Positions 34,169 to 42,358 of a DNA stretch of 64,000 nucleotides are shown here, in pieces. Within the stretch, counting starts at the first letter, position 1, and every line of letters begins with the position of its first letter. A program made the position numbers and the translations under genes. The notes beneath the pieces were generated by a model. That model was not told the DNA's origin and made no database searches. It worked only from the letters and a program-made list of their open reading frames with translations. The stretch is from Chloroflexota bacterium. Its GTDB lineage: Bacteria > Chloroflexota > UBA11872. Location of the stretch: assembly GCA_022821645.1 (NCBI GenBank), contig JAJEDE010000022.1, positions 138,794-202,793 of the forward strand, given 5' to 3'.

Positions 34169-35335
34169 ATGCCGGTTGACAGCGCGGACGTCGTCGTCAT
34201 TGGCGGAGGCATATCCGGGCTCAGTTCCGCCTGGTTCCTGGCCAGGGCGGGCCGCGAGGTTGTGGTCGTGGACAAGGGCATGGTCGGAGGCGAGGCCTCC
34301 GGACGAAACGGCGGGATGGTCAGCGAGCGGGTTGACGAGCCGTTGCTGATCCCGATGGCCGTGGAAGCCACCGAATTGTGGACGACGCTGCACGAAGAGT
34401 TGGGCCATCCCACCGAATTCGTACAGGAAGGTCGCCTGCAGGTCGCCGTGACCGAGGAGGAGATGGGCAGCCTCTTCGCCGAGCGGGACGAAGCGCTGCG
34501 CCACGGTCTCCTTGCGGAACTGGTGGACCCGGCGGAGATTCGGGACATGATTCCGGGAATCACCGAGCGGACGCTGGGCGGGCTCTTTTTCGCCAACGGC
34601 GGTCACGCCAATACCCAACTGACCGTCCAGGCCTACGCGTGGGCGCTTCAGGACCTGGGAGGCAGGCTCTATCAGAACACGACCGTCACGGGGCTCCGGG
34701 TCGTTGACGACAAGGTCACATCGGTGGAGACGACCGCGGGCGACATCGCGGCCGATGTGGTGGTGGGCGCGGCCGGGCCGCAGACCGGTCTGATGGCGGA
34801 CTTGGTGGGCGTTCACGTTCCCGTAGCGCCGGCGCGGGTCGAGATTCTGGCGACCGCCCCGGTGGAGCCCCGCTTTCCGATTGCCCTGGTGGGGAACGGG
34901 CTCTACGGACACCAGGCTGTCAGCGGAAATCTGATTTTTGGTGGCGGAGCCCACGAATGGACCGAGGTGGACCTGATTACCAGTCCCGGCAAACCCAACA
35001 CTCCGCTCATCAGAAACATCGCCAGGCGGCTTGCCGAACTGCTGCCGGGAGCGGCGGACGCGCCGGTCATCCGCAGCTGGGCGGGGGTGGTTGAACAAGC
35101 GCCGGACTATCGGCCGATCATTGACATCCTGGACCACCCGAGCAACTACATTGTCGTGACGGCGTCGGCGCATGGCTTCGGAATCTCGCCGGCCACGGGC
35201 AAGGTTGTCAGCGACCTGGTGCTCTACGGGGAGACGAACATCGACATCAGCGGTCTGGGGCTGAATCGTTTCGCGGATTACGGCCCTGACTGGCGCGAGA
35301 AGCGCGGCTGGACCCCGGCGCCGCTGCGGTACTGA
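34169..35335 (+). CDS. FAD-dependent amine/amino-acid oxidoreductase, DAO family (OoxB/HcnC-like)
   Basis: D-amino-acid-oxidase-fold flavoprotein, 388 residues. N-terminal dinucleotide motif VVVIGGGISGLSSAWFLARAG, GGEASGRNGGMVS (FAD-binding loop), and GGHANTQLTV, a segment common in glycine/sarcosine-type oxidases. C-terminal GFGISPATGKVVSDLV binds the flavin. Together with the [2Fe-2S] flavoprotein just upstream it forms the beta subunit of an opine-oxidase/HCN-synthase-like or hydroxyproline-dehydrogenase-like complex. The imino-compound or N-methyl substrate is unknown; sarcosine or betaine-derived amines would fit the methyltransferase in front. Ends 40 bp before the tRNA gene. Confidence 0.9.
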   Translation: MPVDSADVVVIGGGISGLSSAWFLARAGREVVVVDKGMVGGEASGRNGGMVSERVDEPLLIPMAVEATELWTTLHEELGHPTEFVQEGRLQVAVTEEEMGSLFAERDEALRHGLLAELVDPAEIRDMIPGITERTLGGLFFANGGHANTQLTVQAYAWALQDLGGRLYQNTTVTGLRVVDDKVTSVETTAGDIAADVVVGAAGPQTGLMADLVGVHVPVAPARVEILATAPVEPRFPIALVGNGLYGHQAVSGNLIFGGGAHEWTEVDLITSPGKPNTPLIRNIARRLAELLPGAADAPVIRSWAGVVEQAPDYRPIIDILDHPSNYIVVTASAHGFGISPATGKVVSDLVLYGETNIDISGLGLNRFADYGPDWREKRGWTPAPLRY

Positions 35336-35375
35336 CCTCGGCGCCGTCCGTAAGGACGCGCGCGGCGGCGGAAAG

Positions 35376-35452
35376 TGGTGGGCGCGAGGGGACTCGAACC
35401 TCTGACCTCCACGATGTCAACGTGGCGCTCTAACCAGCTGAGCTACGCGCCC
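35376..35452 (-). tRNA. tRNA-Val (GAC), CCA encoded
   Basis: The minus strand folds as a full cloverleaf: acceptor GGGCGCG/CGCGCCC, D-arm GCTCAGCTGGTTAGAGC, anticodon stem CCACG/CGTGG around loop TTGACAT (anticodon GAC, reading valine GUC), variable loop AGGTC, and T-arm GGTTCGAGTCC. The CCA end is encoded. Acceptor, anticodon and T-stems pair perfectly. Confidence 0.97.
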
Positions 35453-35469
35453 AAAGATTCGAACTTCAG

Positions 35470-35498
35470 ACTGTAGGCGGCCCCCGGCCAGGATTCAA
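35470..35498 (-). promoter_or_regulatory. Promoter of tRNA-Val
   Basis: On the minus strand TTGAAT (35493-35498), a 17-base spacer, and TACAGT (35470-35475) precede the tRNA 5' end by 17 bases, about the expected start point. Each hexamer matches the primary-sigma consensus at 4 of 6 bases. Confidence 0.55.
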
Positions 35499-35571
35499 CC
35501 CCGCGCGAACACGGGGTGCGCTGACAGCGTCGCATGCAGTGGTGCTGGACACGTGGATTTGGCACTCAAGC

Positions 35572-35583
35572 GGTAGGCTGCGG
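35572..35583 (+). promoter_or_regulatory. Repeated 12-mer GGTAGGCTGCGG, candidate -10 of the PLP deaminase gene
   Basis: The 12-mer GGTAGGCTGCGG occurs here and again at 36671-36682, each just upstream of a coding start (about 50 and 22 bp). The TAGGCT core could be the -10. No second element of similar strength is visible. Confidence 0.35.
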
Positions 35584-35631
35584 TCGGGCGAGTGGTCATC
35601 CGGCCCACGTGATGCGGGAGGGAGCGCTTCA

Positions 35632-36675
35632 ATGGCTCAAGCGCCGGCCGTGTACACATCAACAGACCTGCGTCGCCGCCTGGACGCGCTTCCGCGATTC
35701 CACCTGACCGAGTTGCCGACGCCTCTGCTGGATCTGCCGAATCTGACCAGGCAGTTGGGCGGACCACGGCTGCTGATGAAGCGCGACGACCTGACCCAGC
35801 ATGGGTTGGGCGGGAACAAGAACCGCAAGTTCCAGTTCGAAGTCGGCGCGGCTCTCCAGCAAGGCAGCGACGTGCTGCTGTGGGGCGGCGGGGTGATGCA
35901 GTCCAACCATGCTCGCCAGTGCGCGGCGGCGGCCCGGCGCGCGGGTCTGGACGTGGTGCTGGTGCTCAACGAGGGGCCGCATGGCAGTGAGTCGCAGGGC
36001 AACCGGCTCCTGCTCGAAATCCTCGGCGCCGACGTGCGGCCCACGGGACGCGACGGGATGTTCGGCCACGAGGCGGACCTGGCCGCGACGGCGGACGAAC
36101 TCCGCGCCGCGGGTCGCAAGCCATACGTGATTGAGTACGGCCCGCTGACCTCCATTGGCTACGTGGAGTGCGTGCTGGAGATCCATGAGCAGTCACGCAC
36201 GCTGGGCGCGGACGTGACGCACCTCTACGTGGCCTCGGGCGGAGGTACGCAGGCCGGGTTGGAACTCGGCAACCGCGCGCTGGGCGCAGGCTATGCGATT
36301 CGCGGCTTCAGCCCGCTGATCGTGGACGGCGGTCGAACCCGGCAGCAGGCGGACATGGCCAATGCCACGGCGGAGCTGCTGGGGCTGGACGTGCGAGTGC
36401 GCGCCGAGGACATCTGGAACTCGCAGGCGTTCGTGGGTCCCGCCTATGCCGAGGCCACGCCGGACGGGGTGGCGGCTATCCGGCTTGTGGCCGAGACGGA
36501 GGGCATTTTTCTGGAACCGGTGTACACCGGTAAGGCGTTTGCCGCGGTGCTGGATGACATCCGGCACGGCCGCTTGACGTCTGAAGACACGGTCGTGTTT
36601 CTGCACACCGGCGGCACTCCCCTGATCTTTGCTTACGCTGGTGAGCTTGGAGAATCTTCGCGACCAAACGGGTAG
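35632..36675 (+). CDS. PLP-dependent D-cysteine desulfhydrase/ACC deaminase family enzyme
   Basis: Fold-type II PLP enzyme of 347 residues. The cofactor lysine sits in GGNKNRKFQF (about residue 62), with the LLMKRDDLTQHGLG run before it and SGGGTQAGLELG (phosphate loop, about residue 198) after it. HTGGTPLIFAY closes the domain. Characterised relatives are D-cysteine desulfhydrase, L-cysteate sulfo-lyase and 1-aminocyclopropane-1-carboxylate deaminase; the exact substrate cannot be fixed. ATG 35632 follows GGGAGGGAG at a 7-base spacer. It is followed by a small lipoprotein gene 28 bp later. Confidence 0.88.
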   Translation: MAQAPAVYTSTDLRRRLDALPRFHLTELPTPLLDLPNLTRQLGGPRLLMKRDDLTQHGLGGNKNRKFQFEVGAALQQGSDVLLWGGGVMQSNHARQCAAAARRAGLDVVLVLNEGPHGSESQGNRLLLEILGADVRPTGRDGMFGHEADLAATADELRAAGRKPYVIEYGPLTSIGYVECVLEIHEQSRTLGADVTHLYVASGGGTQAGLELGNRALGAGYAIRGFSPLIVDGGRTRQQADMANATAELLGLDVRVRAEDIWNSQAFVGPAYAEATPDGVAAIRLVAETEGIFLEPVYTGKAFAAVLDDIRHGRLTSEDTVVFLHTGGTPLIFAYAGELGESSRPNG

Positions 36676-36682
36676 GCTGCGG
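36671..36682 (+). promoter_or_regulatory. Repeated 12-mer GGTAGGCTGCGG, candidate -10 of the small lipoprotein gene
   Basis: Second copy of the 12-mer seen at 35572. It overlaps the stop of the PLP enzyme gene and lies 21 bp before the ATG of the 54-residue lipoprotein; the ribosome site GGAGGGGAGG follows it closely. Confidence 0.3.
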
Positions 36683-36703
36683 AAGCTGGAGGGGAGGAAT
36701 CAC

Positions 36704-36868
36704 ATGCTGAGATTCATCAGAACTCGATCGACTCGTCGTGTTGCGGGAATGTTCGCCGCTGTCGTGCTCATCGTCGCCATCGCGGTCGCCTCGGGCTGCG
36801 GTCAGGAGCGAAGCGGCACCTTTAAGCTCAACCCGAGCAAGGCCTCGTCCGCCGGGATCGGCTTCTAG
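36704..36868 (+). CDS. Small lipoprotein (54 aa)
   Basis: Basic n-region (MLRFIRTRSTRRVAG), hydrophobic h-region (MFAAVVLIVAIAVA) and lipobox VASGC, then only about 22 mature residues (GQERSGTFKLNPSKASSAGIGF). It would be lipidated at the Cys and stay on the outer face of the membrane, like entericidin-type peptides. ATG 36704 has a very strong GGAGGGGAGG upstream. The mature part is too short for a substrate-binding protein and no remnant of one follows. Function is unknown. Confidence 0.65.
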   Translation: MLRFIRTRSTRRVAGMFAAVVLIVAIAVASGCGQERSGTFKLNPSKASSAGIGF

Positions 36869-36947
36869 AGCCCGCCGTGATACCCGCGGCGCCAGTCAGC
36901 GACGCGCCAACCGAAGAGATCTGGCCGCGCCGGCGGCGGGTAGACGT

Positions 36948-38057
36948 ATGACCCTGGCCGAGTCGAATGGGGTGACGAACCCCGTGGCCCGGGTGGTGTT
37001 CTTCTGGAGCGCCACCACGCTGAACTGGCGACTGGACAGCTCGAACCCTTACGCCGGGCTGCTGGCGCAAGCGCTGGCTGAACACCGCGTGCGGGTTGAG
37101 GTCAAGCGCTCGGGCAACCTCGGATTCGTGTGGAAGTTCCCGCGTCCGTACGACATCGTGCACTTCAACTGGAACCCGACGTTCTACGAGCACCCGAACC
37201 CCGTGCTGGCGGTGCTGCGCCTGTTGGCCTTCGCGGCCATGCTGGTGGTTGCGCGGCTGCGCGGCTTCCGCATTGTCTGGACGATGCACAACGTAGTTCC
37301 GCACGAGCAACTTCGGGAGTCGCACGGGGAGGTGGCGCGCCGGGTGGTCACCACGCTGGCCAACGCCGTGATCTGTCACTGCGAATACGCGAAGTCGGTC
37401 CTGGGCCGTCGGTTCGGCCGACGCTGGGGCGTGCATGTAATTCCGCACGGGTCGTTCGCGGACGCCTATCCGCGGGAAGCCACGCGGGCGGAGGCGCGGC
37501 GGGCGTTCGACATTCCGGACGACGCGTTCGTCTACGGGTTTTTCGGGAACATCCGGGCGTACAAGGGCGTCGAACGGCTCATCGAGGAGTTCGGGTCGCT
37601 TGAGGGCGACAACCTGCGGCTGCTGGTGGCCGGCGCGCTGCACCCCAACTACCACGGGCCGCTGCACTCGACCGAGATCAACGACAAGCGAGTGGTCGCG
37701 CATCTGCGCCACATCGCCGACGAGGAAGTGCAACTGGTAATGGCCGCGGTTGACGTGCTGGTGTTGCCGTTCCTGGACACGCTGACCTCGGGCTCGGCGA
37801 TCCTGGCGCTGGGGCACGGGACGCCGCTGGTCATGCCGCGACGGGGGTGTCTGCCCGAATTGGTCGGCGACAGCAAGGCCGCAGTGCTATACGACCCGGA
37901 CAATCCGGACGCGCTGCGGCAGGCGCTGCTGGATGCGCAGGCGCTTGATTCAGAAACCTCCGTGCGGTCGGCCGGCGAACTTGACGCGGGGCTCAACTGG
38001 GCGGGAATCGCCCGCAAGACGGTGGCCGCCTACGGCCTGGATGGGAGTTCAGAGTGA
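36948..38057 (+). CDS. GT4-like glycosyltransferase
   Basis: GT-B glycosyltransferase (about 369 residues) of the family 4 type. N-terminal domain with VHFNWNPTFYEHPNP, a membrane-associating hydrophobic stretch (LAVLRLLAFAAMLVVARLRG) and WTMHNVVPHEQ. C-terminal donor domain with FFGNIRAYKGVERLIEEF and DVLVLPFLDTLTSGSAILAL, equivalent to the E-x7-E region though the first Glu is not conserved in the usual form. ATG 36948 is chosen; the frame upstream has no homologous content. It overlaps the heparinase-like gene by 4 bp (GTGA), so both probably serve one polysaccharide. Confidence 0.85.
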   Translation: MTLAESNGVTNPVARVVFFWSATTLNWRLDSSNPYAGLLAQALAEHRVRVEVKRSGNLGFVWKFPRPYDIVHFNWNPTFYEHPNPVLAVLRLLAFAAMLVVARLRGFRIVWTMHNVVPHEQLRESHGEVARRVVTTLANAVICHCEYAKSVLGRRFGRRWGVHVIPHGSFADAYPREATRAEARRAFDIPDDAFVYGFFGNIRAYKGVERLIEEFGSLEGDNLRLLVAGALHPNYHGPLHSTEINDKRVVAHLRHIADEEVQLVMAAVDVLVLPFLDTLTSGSAILALGHGTPLVMPRRGCLPELVGDSKAAVLYDPDNPDALRQALLDAQALDSETSVRSAGELDAGLNWAGIARKTVAAYGLDGSSE

Positions 38058-40087
38058 CCGGATGGGAACTGGGACTGCCCGCGGGTCCGCTGGAGCGCGC
38101 GCTATCACGGCACGAATCGCCGGCCTTTGCCGCGGCCATGCAGGAGTTGCGCGACGAAGCGGCGGCGGCCCTGGCCAGCCCGCTACGGCCCGTAGCTCGC
38201 AACGGCGGCTACTACCACTCCTACTTCTGCCCGGTCGACGCGGCCGAACTGATCTTCGAGGAAGACAAGCCGACCCAGCACGCCTGTCCAGTGTGTGGAC
38301 GGGTCTGGTCCGGCCCACCTTTCGACGATTCCTGGCTCTGGACGGCCAACCGCCGCATGGCGCAGCGCGCGTATCGGCTGGCGCTGCTGTGGCGGTTGGA
38401 AGGGAACCGGGCGCACCTGGACGCGGCGCGCCGGATTCTGACCGAATACGCCGCCATTTACCCGGACGTTCACAGTCCGCGCAACGATCCCAGCGTGGGC
38501 AAGATTACCTATTCCGCCCTGGACGAGTCGGTATGGGCGATCCCCATCGCCTGGGCCTGCCACTGGATCTGGCCGGGCGTCGTTCATGACCGAGACCTGC
38601 TGCGCACGAGACTCCTGGAACCGGCGGCCGCGCACATCGAGTCGCAGCGCACGCCGCGAATTCACAACTACGAAAACTGGCTCAACGCGGCATTGGCCAC
38701 GCTGGGCACCGCGCTCGGTGACGAAGCCCTGGTCCGAACCGTCATTGACGACACCTACGGTCTGACCGATCAGCTCGCCCGCGGCGTGCTGGATGACGGC
38801 CACTGGTACGAGGGCGCGTCCAGCTACCACTACTACACCCTGGGCGCCGTCCTGTACCTGGCGCAGGCGCGTGAAGGCTTGCCGGGCGACCCGGTCGGCA
38901 ACCCGACGATGCGCCGCATGTTCGAGGCGCCGCTGCGGATCGCGTATCCGGACGACTACGTGCCGGCCATCAACGACTGCTGGTACCACTCGCGCGTCAC
39001 CGACGAAGTCGGGCACGGCATTCCCAACGGCCCCGGCTTCTATGAAATTGCCGCCGGCACCTACGGCGCGCCCGAGTTCGAGGCGGTGCTGACGCGCGCC
39101 TACCGCTCCATGCCGAGATCAAACGTGGAGTCGCTTCTGTACGGGCCGGACGAAGTATCGAATGAGGCGGCGCCGCCGCTGGTCGAAAGCAACGAGTCGG
39201 CGAGCGGGTTCGCTGTCTTGCGCCCTCAGCTTCCGTTGGGCTCTCAGGGCGAACTGCTGCTCAAGTATGGGCCGCACGGCGGTGGGCACGGGCATGCCGA
39301 CAAGCTGGCGCTCAGCATCTACGGGGGCGGCCGGCGTTGGGGCGCCGATCTGGGGACGCCGGGGTACGGGATCGCCATCAACGACTCCTGGTATCGGCAC
39401 ACGTTGAGCCACTCGACGGTTCTCCTGGAAGGCGAGGAGCAGCCGCCGGCCACGGGCGAGGCCTTGCGCTACCGGCCCGTGGGTGGCAACGACTTTGGTA
39501 TCGCCGACGCCCAGGTGCACTGGGAGCAGGGGCCGTATGCCGCGGCGTACGCGCGCCGCGTGGTACTGACGCGCGACGGCTACTTCATCGTCCTGACTCG
39601 CGTGGAAGCGCCGGTCGCGCGTCGCGCCCATGTGGTCTTCCACCATGAGGGCGAGTTCGCTGCCTGGCCGGACGGCGACGCAGGCGCGGCTGACCTGCCG
39701 GACAACGTCTCATACGCCCACCTCAGCGACGCGCGGGGCTGGCCGGCGGAGCAGGGGGCCGCGGTGCGGTTGGACGTGCCCGTGGACGCGGAGTCCTCGG
39801 TGACCTTGACGGCCGCCTTCGCGCCGCTGTCCGGTGCGCGCCTGCTCACGGCGCGTTCGCCGGGCAATCCGGCAAGCGACCTGCGATGCACGCTGGTCTC
39901 GGAGGTAACGGGCGAAGCCTTTTGGAGCGCCGCTGTTTTCGTCTACGGCGAGGACACGGAAGTCGTTTGGCAGCCGCCGGCCACCGACCTGCCGCCAGGT
40001 CTCGTCATTCGCCGCGGAAGTGCCGAGGAGCGGTGGGCCTTCACTCGTGATGCCGACGCGCAATTCACCTATCCCGTGAACGGCTAG
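38054..40087 (+). CDS. Heparinase II/III-family protein
   Basis: Polysaccharide lyase-like protein of 677 residues with the two-domain heparinase II layout: N-terminal alpha/alpha barrel and C-terminal beta-sheet domain. Candidate catalytic residues stand at family-consistent places: His in IHNYENWLN (about residue 204), Tyr in SSYHYYTLG (about 258) and His in HGGGHGHADKL (about 407). HACPVCGRVW near residue 80 is a likely metal knuckle. No signal peptide is seen, so it may act in the cytoplasm on imported oligosaccharide or be exported by another route. Substrate (uronate-containing glycan) is unknown. The GTG start overlaps the glycosyltransferase. Confidence 0.88.
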   Translation: MTGWELGLPAGPLERALSRHESPAFAAAMQELRDEAAAALASPLRPVARNGGYYHSYFCPVDAAELIFEEDKPTQHACPVCGRVWSGPPFDDSWLWTANRRMAQRAYRLALLWRLEGNRAHLDAARRILTEYAAIYPDVHSPRNDPSVGKITYSALDESVWAIPIAWACHWIWPGVVHDRDLLRTRLLEPAAAHIESQRTPRIHNYENWLNAALATLGTALGDEALVRTVIDDTYGLTDQLARGVLDDGHWYEGASSYHYYTLGAVLYLAQAREGLPGDPVGNPTMRRMFEAPLRIAYPDDYVPAINDCWYHSRVTDEVGHGIPNGPGFYEIAAGTYGAPEFEAVLTRAYRSMPRSNVESLLYGPDEVSNEAAPPLVESNESASGFAVLRPQLPLGSQGELLLKYGPHGGGHGHADKLALSIYGGGRRWGADLGTPGYGIAINDSWYRHTLSHSTVLLEGEEQPPATGEALRYRPVGGNDFGIADAQVHWEQGPYAAAYARRVVLTRDGYFIVLTRVEAPVARRAHVVFHHEGEFAAWPDGDAGAADLPDNVSYAHLSDARGWPAEQGAAVRLDVPVDAESSVTLTAAFAPLSGARLLTARSPGNPASDLRCTLVSEVTGEAFWSAAVFVYGEDTEVVWQPPATDLPPGLVIRRGSAEERWAFTRDADAQFTYPVNG

Positions 40088-40148
40088 CACTCCGGCGATT
40101 CCCTAATGCCCGGTACACACACGCGCCCGTAGAATCCAGGCACATTTG

Positions 40149-40176
40149 TTGACGCGCGTGCCGCGGTGACTGTACT
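40149..40176 (+). promoter_or_regulatory. Candidate promoter of the sugar ABC permease operon
   Basis: TTGACG (40149-40154), a 16-base spacer and TGTACT (40171-40176) stand 93 bp upstream of the first permease gene, in the 181 bp gap after the heparinase gene. A TAGAAT hexamer at 40130 is an alternative -10. Confidence 0.4.
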
Positions 40177-40268
40177 TTCCGGCACTGATTTCGCGGGCGC
40201 CGTTGATTGGGGGCCCGAGCGGCCTATTGCATTGAATAGGTCCGACGCTCGGAATTGAAGGAGGTGCG

Positions 40269-41225
40269 ATGACCGCAACTGACATGGCCAGTCCGCCTGC
40301 ACCCGCTAGAGGTAGGCGCGGCATTCTTGGCTGGACATGGAAGGAAACCCAAGGGTTCCTGTTCATTCTCCCTTGGCTCTTTGGCTTCATCGTGTTCATC
40401 GCGGGGCCATTCTTTTTCTCGTTCTTCCTCAGCTTCACGCAGTGGCGCCTGGTAGGCGACATCAAGTGGCTGGGGTTTGAGAACTACGCCCAGTTGCTCT
40501 CCGGCGAGGACACCCGGTTCGTCCAAAGTGTGTACAACACGGCGTACTACGTGGTCTTCCACGTGCCGGGTGTGCTGATCATCTCGTTCATCGTCGCCGG
40601 CCTGCTCAACCGGAAGGTCCGGGGTATTGCGATCTATCGCACCTGCTTCTACCTTCCGTCAATCACCACGGGCGTGGCCACCGCGGTGCTTTGGTATTGG
40701 GTGTTGCAGCCCAACGGCCTGCTGAACAACTTCCTGAACATCTTCCTGACGCCGCTGGACATCCAGGCGCCGAACTGGCTTGGGTCCACGACGTGGGCGA
40801 TGCCGGGGCTGATCATCATGAGTTTCTGGTCTGTGGGAACCACGATGATCATCTACCTTGCGGGTTTGCAGGGCATTCCCCAGCACTTGTATGAGGCTGC
40901 GGAAATTGATGGCGCCGGGTGGTGGGGCAAGGTCCGCCACGTGACCATCCCGATGATGACGCCGCAGATCTTTCTTACGATGGTGCTGGCAGTCATCGGG
41001 TCCTTCCAGGTCTTCACGGCAGCCCTGATCATCACCGAGGGTGGTCCCGCCGACGCGACGCTGTTCCTCTTGCTGTATCTCTACTGGAACGGCTTCCGCT
41101 TCTTCAAGATGGGGTACGCCTCGGCCATCGCCTGGATTTTGTTCTTCGTCATCCTCTTCCTGACGATCGTGCAGTTCCTGACCGCACGTCGCTGGGTGTA
41201 CTACGAGGGTGAAAGGGCTTCATAG
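40269..41225 (+). CDS. Sugar ABC transporter permease, MalF-like
   Basis: Binding-protein-dependent sugar transport permease of 318 residues with six helices and the EAA loop EAAEIDGAGWWGKVRHVTIPMM, which contacts the ATPase. The N-terminal tail (ASPPAPARGRRG) is short, as in CUT1 permeases outside the proteobacterial MalF. ATG 40269 has a perfect AAGGAGGTG in front. It is followed by its MalG-type partner 8 bp later. No substrate-binding protein or ATPase gene is adjacent, so those must be encoded elsewhere. Probably imports a carbohydrate related to the upstream heparinase-like enzyme. Confidence 0.94.
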   Translation: MTATDMASPPAPARGRRGILGWTWKETQGFLFILPWLFGFIVFIAGPFFFSFFLSFTQWRLVGDIKWLGFENYAQLLSGEDTRFVQSVYNTAYYVVFHVPGVLIISFIVAGLLNRKVRGIAIYRTCFYLPSITTGVATAVLWYWVLQPNGLLNNFLNIFLTPLDIQAPNWLGSTTWAMPGLIIMSFWSVGTTMIIYLAGLQGIPQHLYEAAEIDGAGWWGKVRHVTIPMMTPQIFLTMVLAVIGSFQVFTAALIITEGGPADATLFLLLYLYWNGFRFFKMGYASAIAWILFFVILFLTIVQFLTARRWVYYEGERAS

Positions 41226-41233
41226 GGGGGAGC

Positions 41234-42145
41234 ATGGCGCAACAAACCGTTACCGTAGAACCGTCGGATCCCTCTGGGATGCCGACCTCGGTACGTATCC
41301 GTACGCCGGCCCGCATCCGCGCGATGCGCGTTGGCGGGCGCGTGATGACGTACCTGATTCTCTGGCTGGGAAGTTTCCTGTACGCCATCCCATTCCTGTG
41401 GATGGTTCGCACGTCGTTCATGCGGCTGGACAAGCTCTTTGAAGAGCCGCCGCAGATCTGGCCCGATCCCTGGATCTGGCAGAACTACATCGACATGTGG
41501 GAAACGGGGCCGTTCGCGAACTGGATCGTGAACTCCCTCATCCTGGTCGCGCTCGGCATGTTCGGGCAGACCTTTATCAGCATCTTCGTGGCCTACGGCT
41601 TCGCGCGAACCCAGTTCCCGGGCCGTAACCAACTGTTCGTGCTGATCCTGGCGACCCTGATGCTGCCGGGCCACGTGACGATCGTTCCCAAGTTCATCAT
41701 GTTCCGCACGGTCGGGTTGCTTGACAGCCTCTGGCCGGTGGCGCTCCCGGACCTCTGGGGACAGGCCTTCTACATCTTCATCCTTCGGCAGTTCTTCTTA
41801 ACCCTGCCGGTGGAGTTGGATGAGGCAGCGGAGATTGACGGCGCGAACCTCCTGCAGGTGTTGTTCCGCGTCGTCATTCCGCTTTCGAAACCTGCAATCG
41901 CCACCGTGGCGGTGTTCAACTTCATCAACAAGTGGAACGAGTTCTTCGAACCGTTCGTCTTCATCCAGACGCCTGAGAAGTTGACCCTGGCGGTGGGCAT
42001 CCGGTGGTTCCGGACCCAATACGGAACGGAATTCCAGATGCTAATGGCGGCATCGATCGTCTCGGTGGCGCCTATCGTGATCGTGTTCTTCTTCGCACAG
42101 AAGCAGTTCGTGCGTGGAATTGCGCTAACCGGCATCAAGTCGTAG
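41234..42145 (+). CDS. Sugar ABC transporter permease, MalG-like
   Basis: Second CUT1 sugar permease, 303 residues, six helices, with the EAA loop EAAEIDGANLLQVLFRVVIPLSKP. ATG 41234 follows a GGGGGGAG ribosome site. It forms a heterodimer with the permease just upstream. A terminator-like hairpin at 42172-42195 ends the operon, so the transporter operon contains only the two permeases. Confidence 0.94.
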   Translation: MAQQTVTVEPSDPSGMPTSVRIRTPARIRAMRVGGRVMTYLILWLGSFLYAIPFLWMVRTSFMRLDKLFEEPPQIWPDPWIWQNYIDMWETGPFANWIVNSLILVALGMFGQTFISIFVAYGFARTQFPGRNQLFVLILATLMLPGHVTIVPKFIMFRTVGLLDSLWPVALPDLWGQAFYIFILRQFFLTLPVELDEAAEIDGANLLQVLFRVVIPLSKPAIATVAVFNFINKWNEFFEPFVFIQTPEKLTLAVGIRWFRTQYGTEFQMLMAASIVSVAPIVIVFFFAQKQFVRGIALTGIKS

Positions 42146-42171
42146 CTCCGGCTTGACGTCGTAATCCGCCT

Positions 42172-42195
42172 GGTGGGGGCCATTCGGCCCCCACC
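42172..42195 (+). terminator. Terminator-like hairpin after the sugar permeases
   Basis: Perfect inverted repeat GGTGGGGGCC / GGCCCCCACC with an ATTC loop (10 bp stem) lies 27 bp after the permease stop. Only a short T-containing tail (GGTCGTTTAA) follows, so it may act as an intrinsic terminator or as a strong mRNA end-stabiliser. Confidence 0.65.
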
Positions 42196-42358
42196 GGTCG
42201 TTTAAGCCCCCTTGCCGGCGGTCCGTCCTGGACGGCATCAGGCCTCAGACCGCTCGACGCCGACGGAGCCGCTGTCTTGTGGCTGTGGGCGGCGGCTTGC
42301 AGAAAAACGCCGCCGACGGCCACACTAGCCGTACAAGAACAGCAACGTTGAATCTCCG

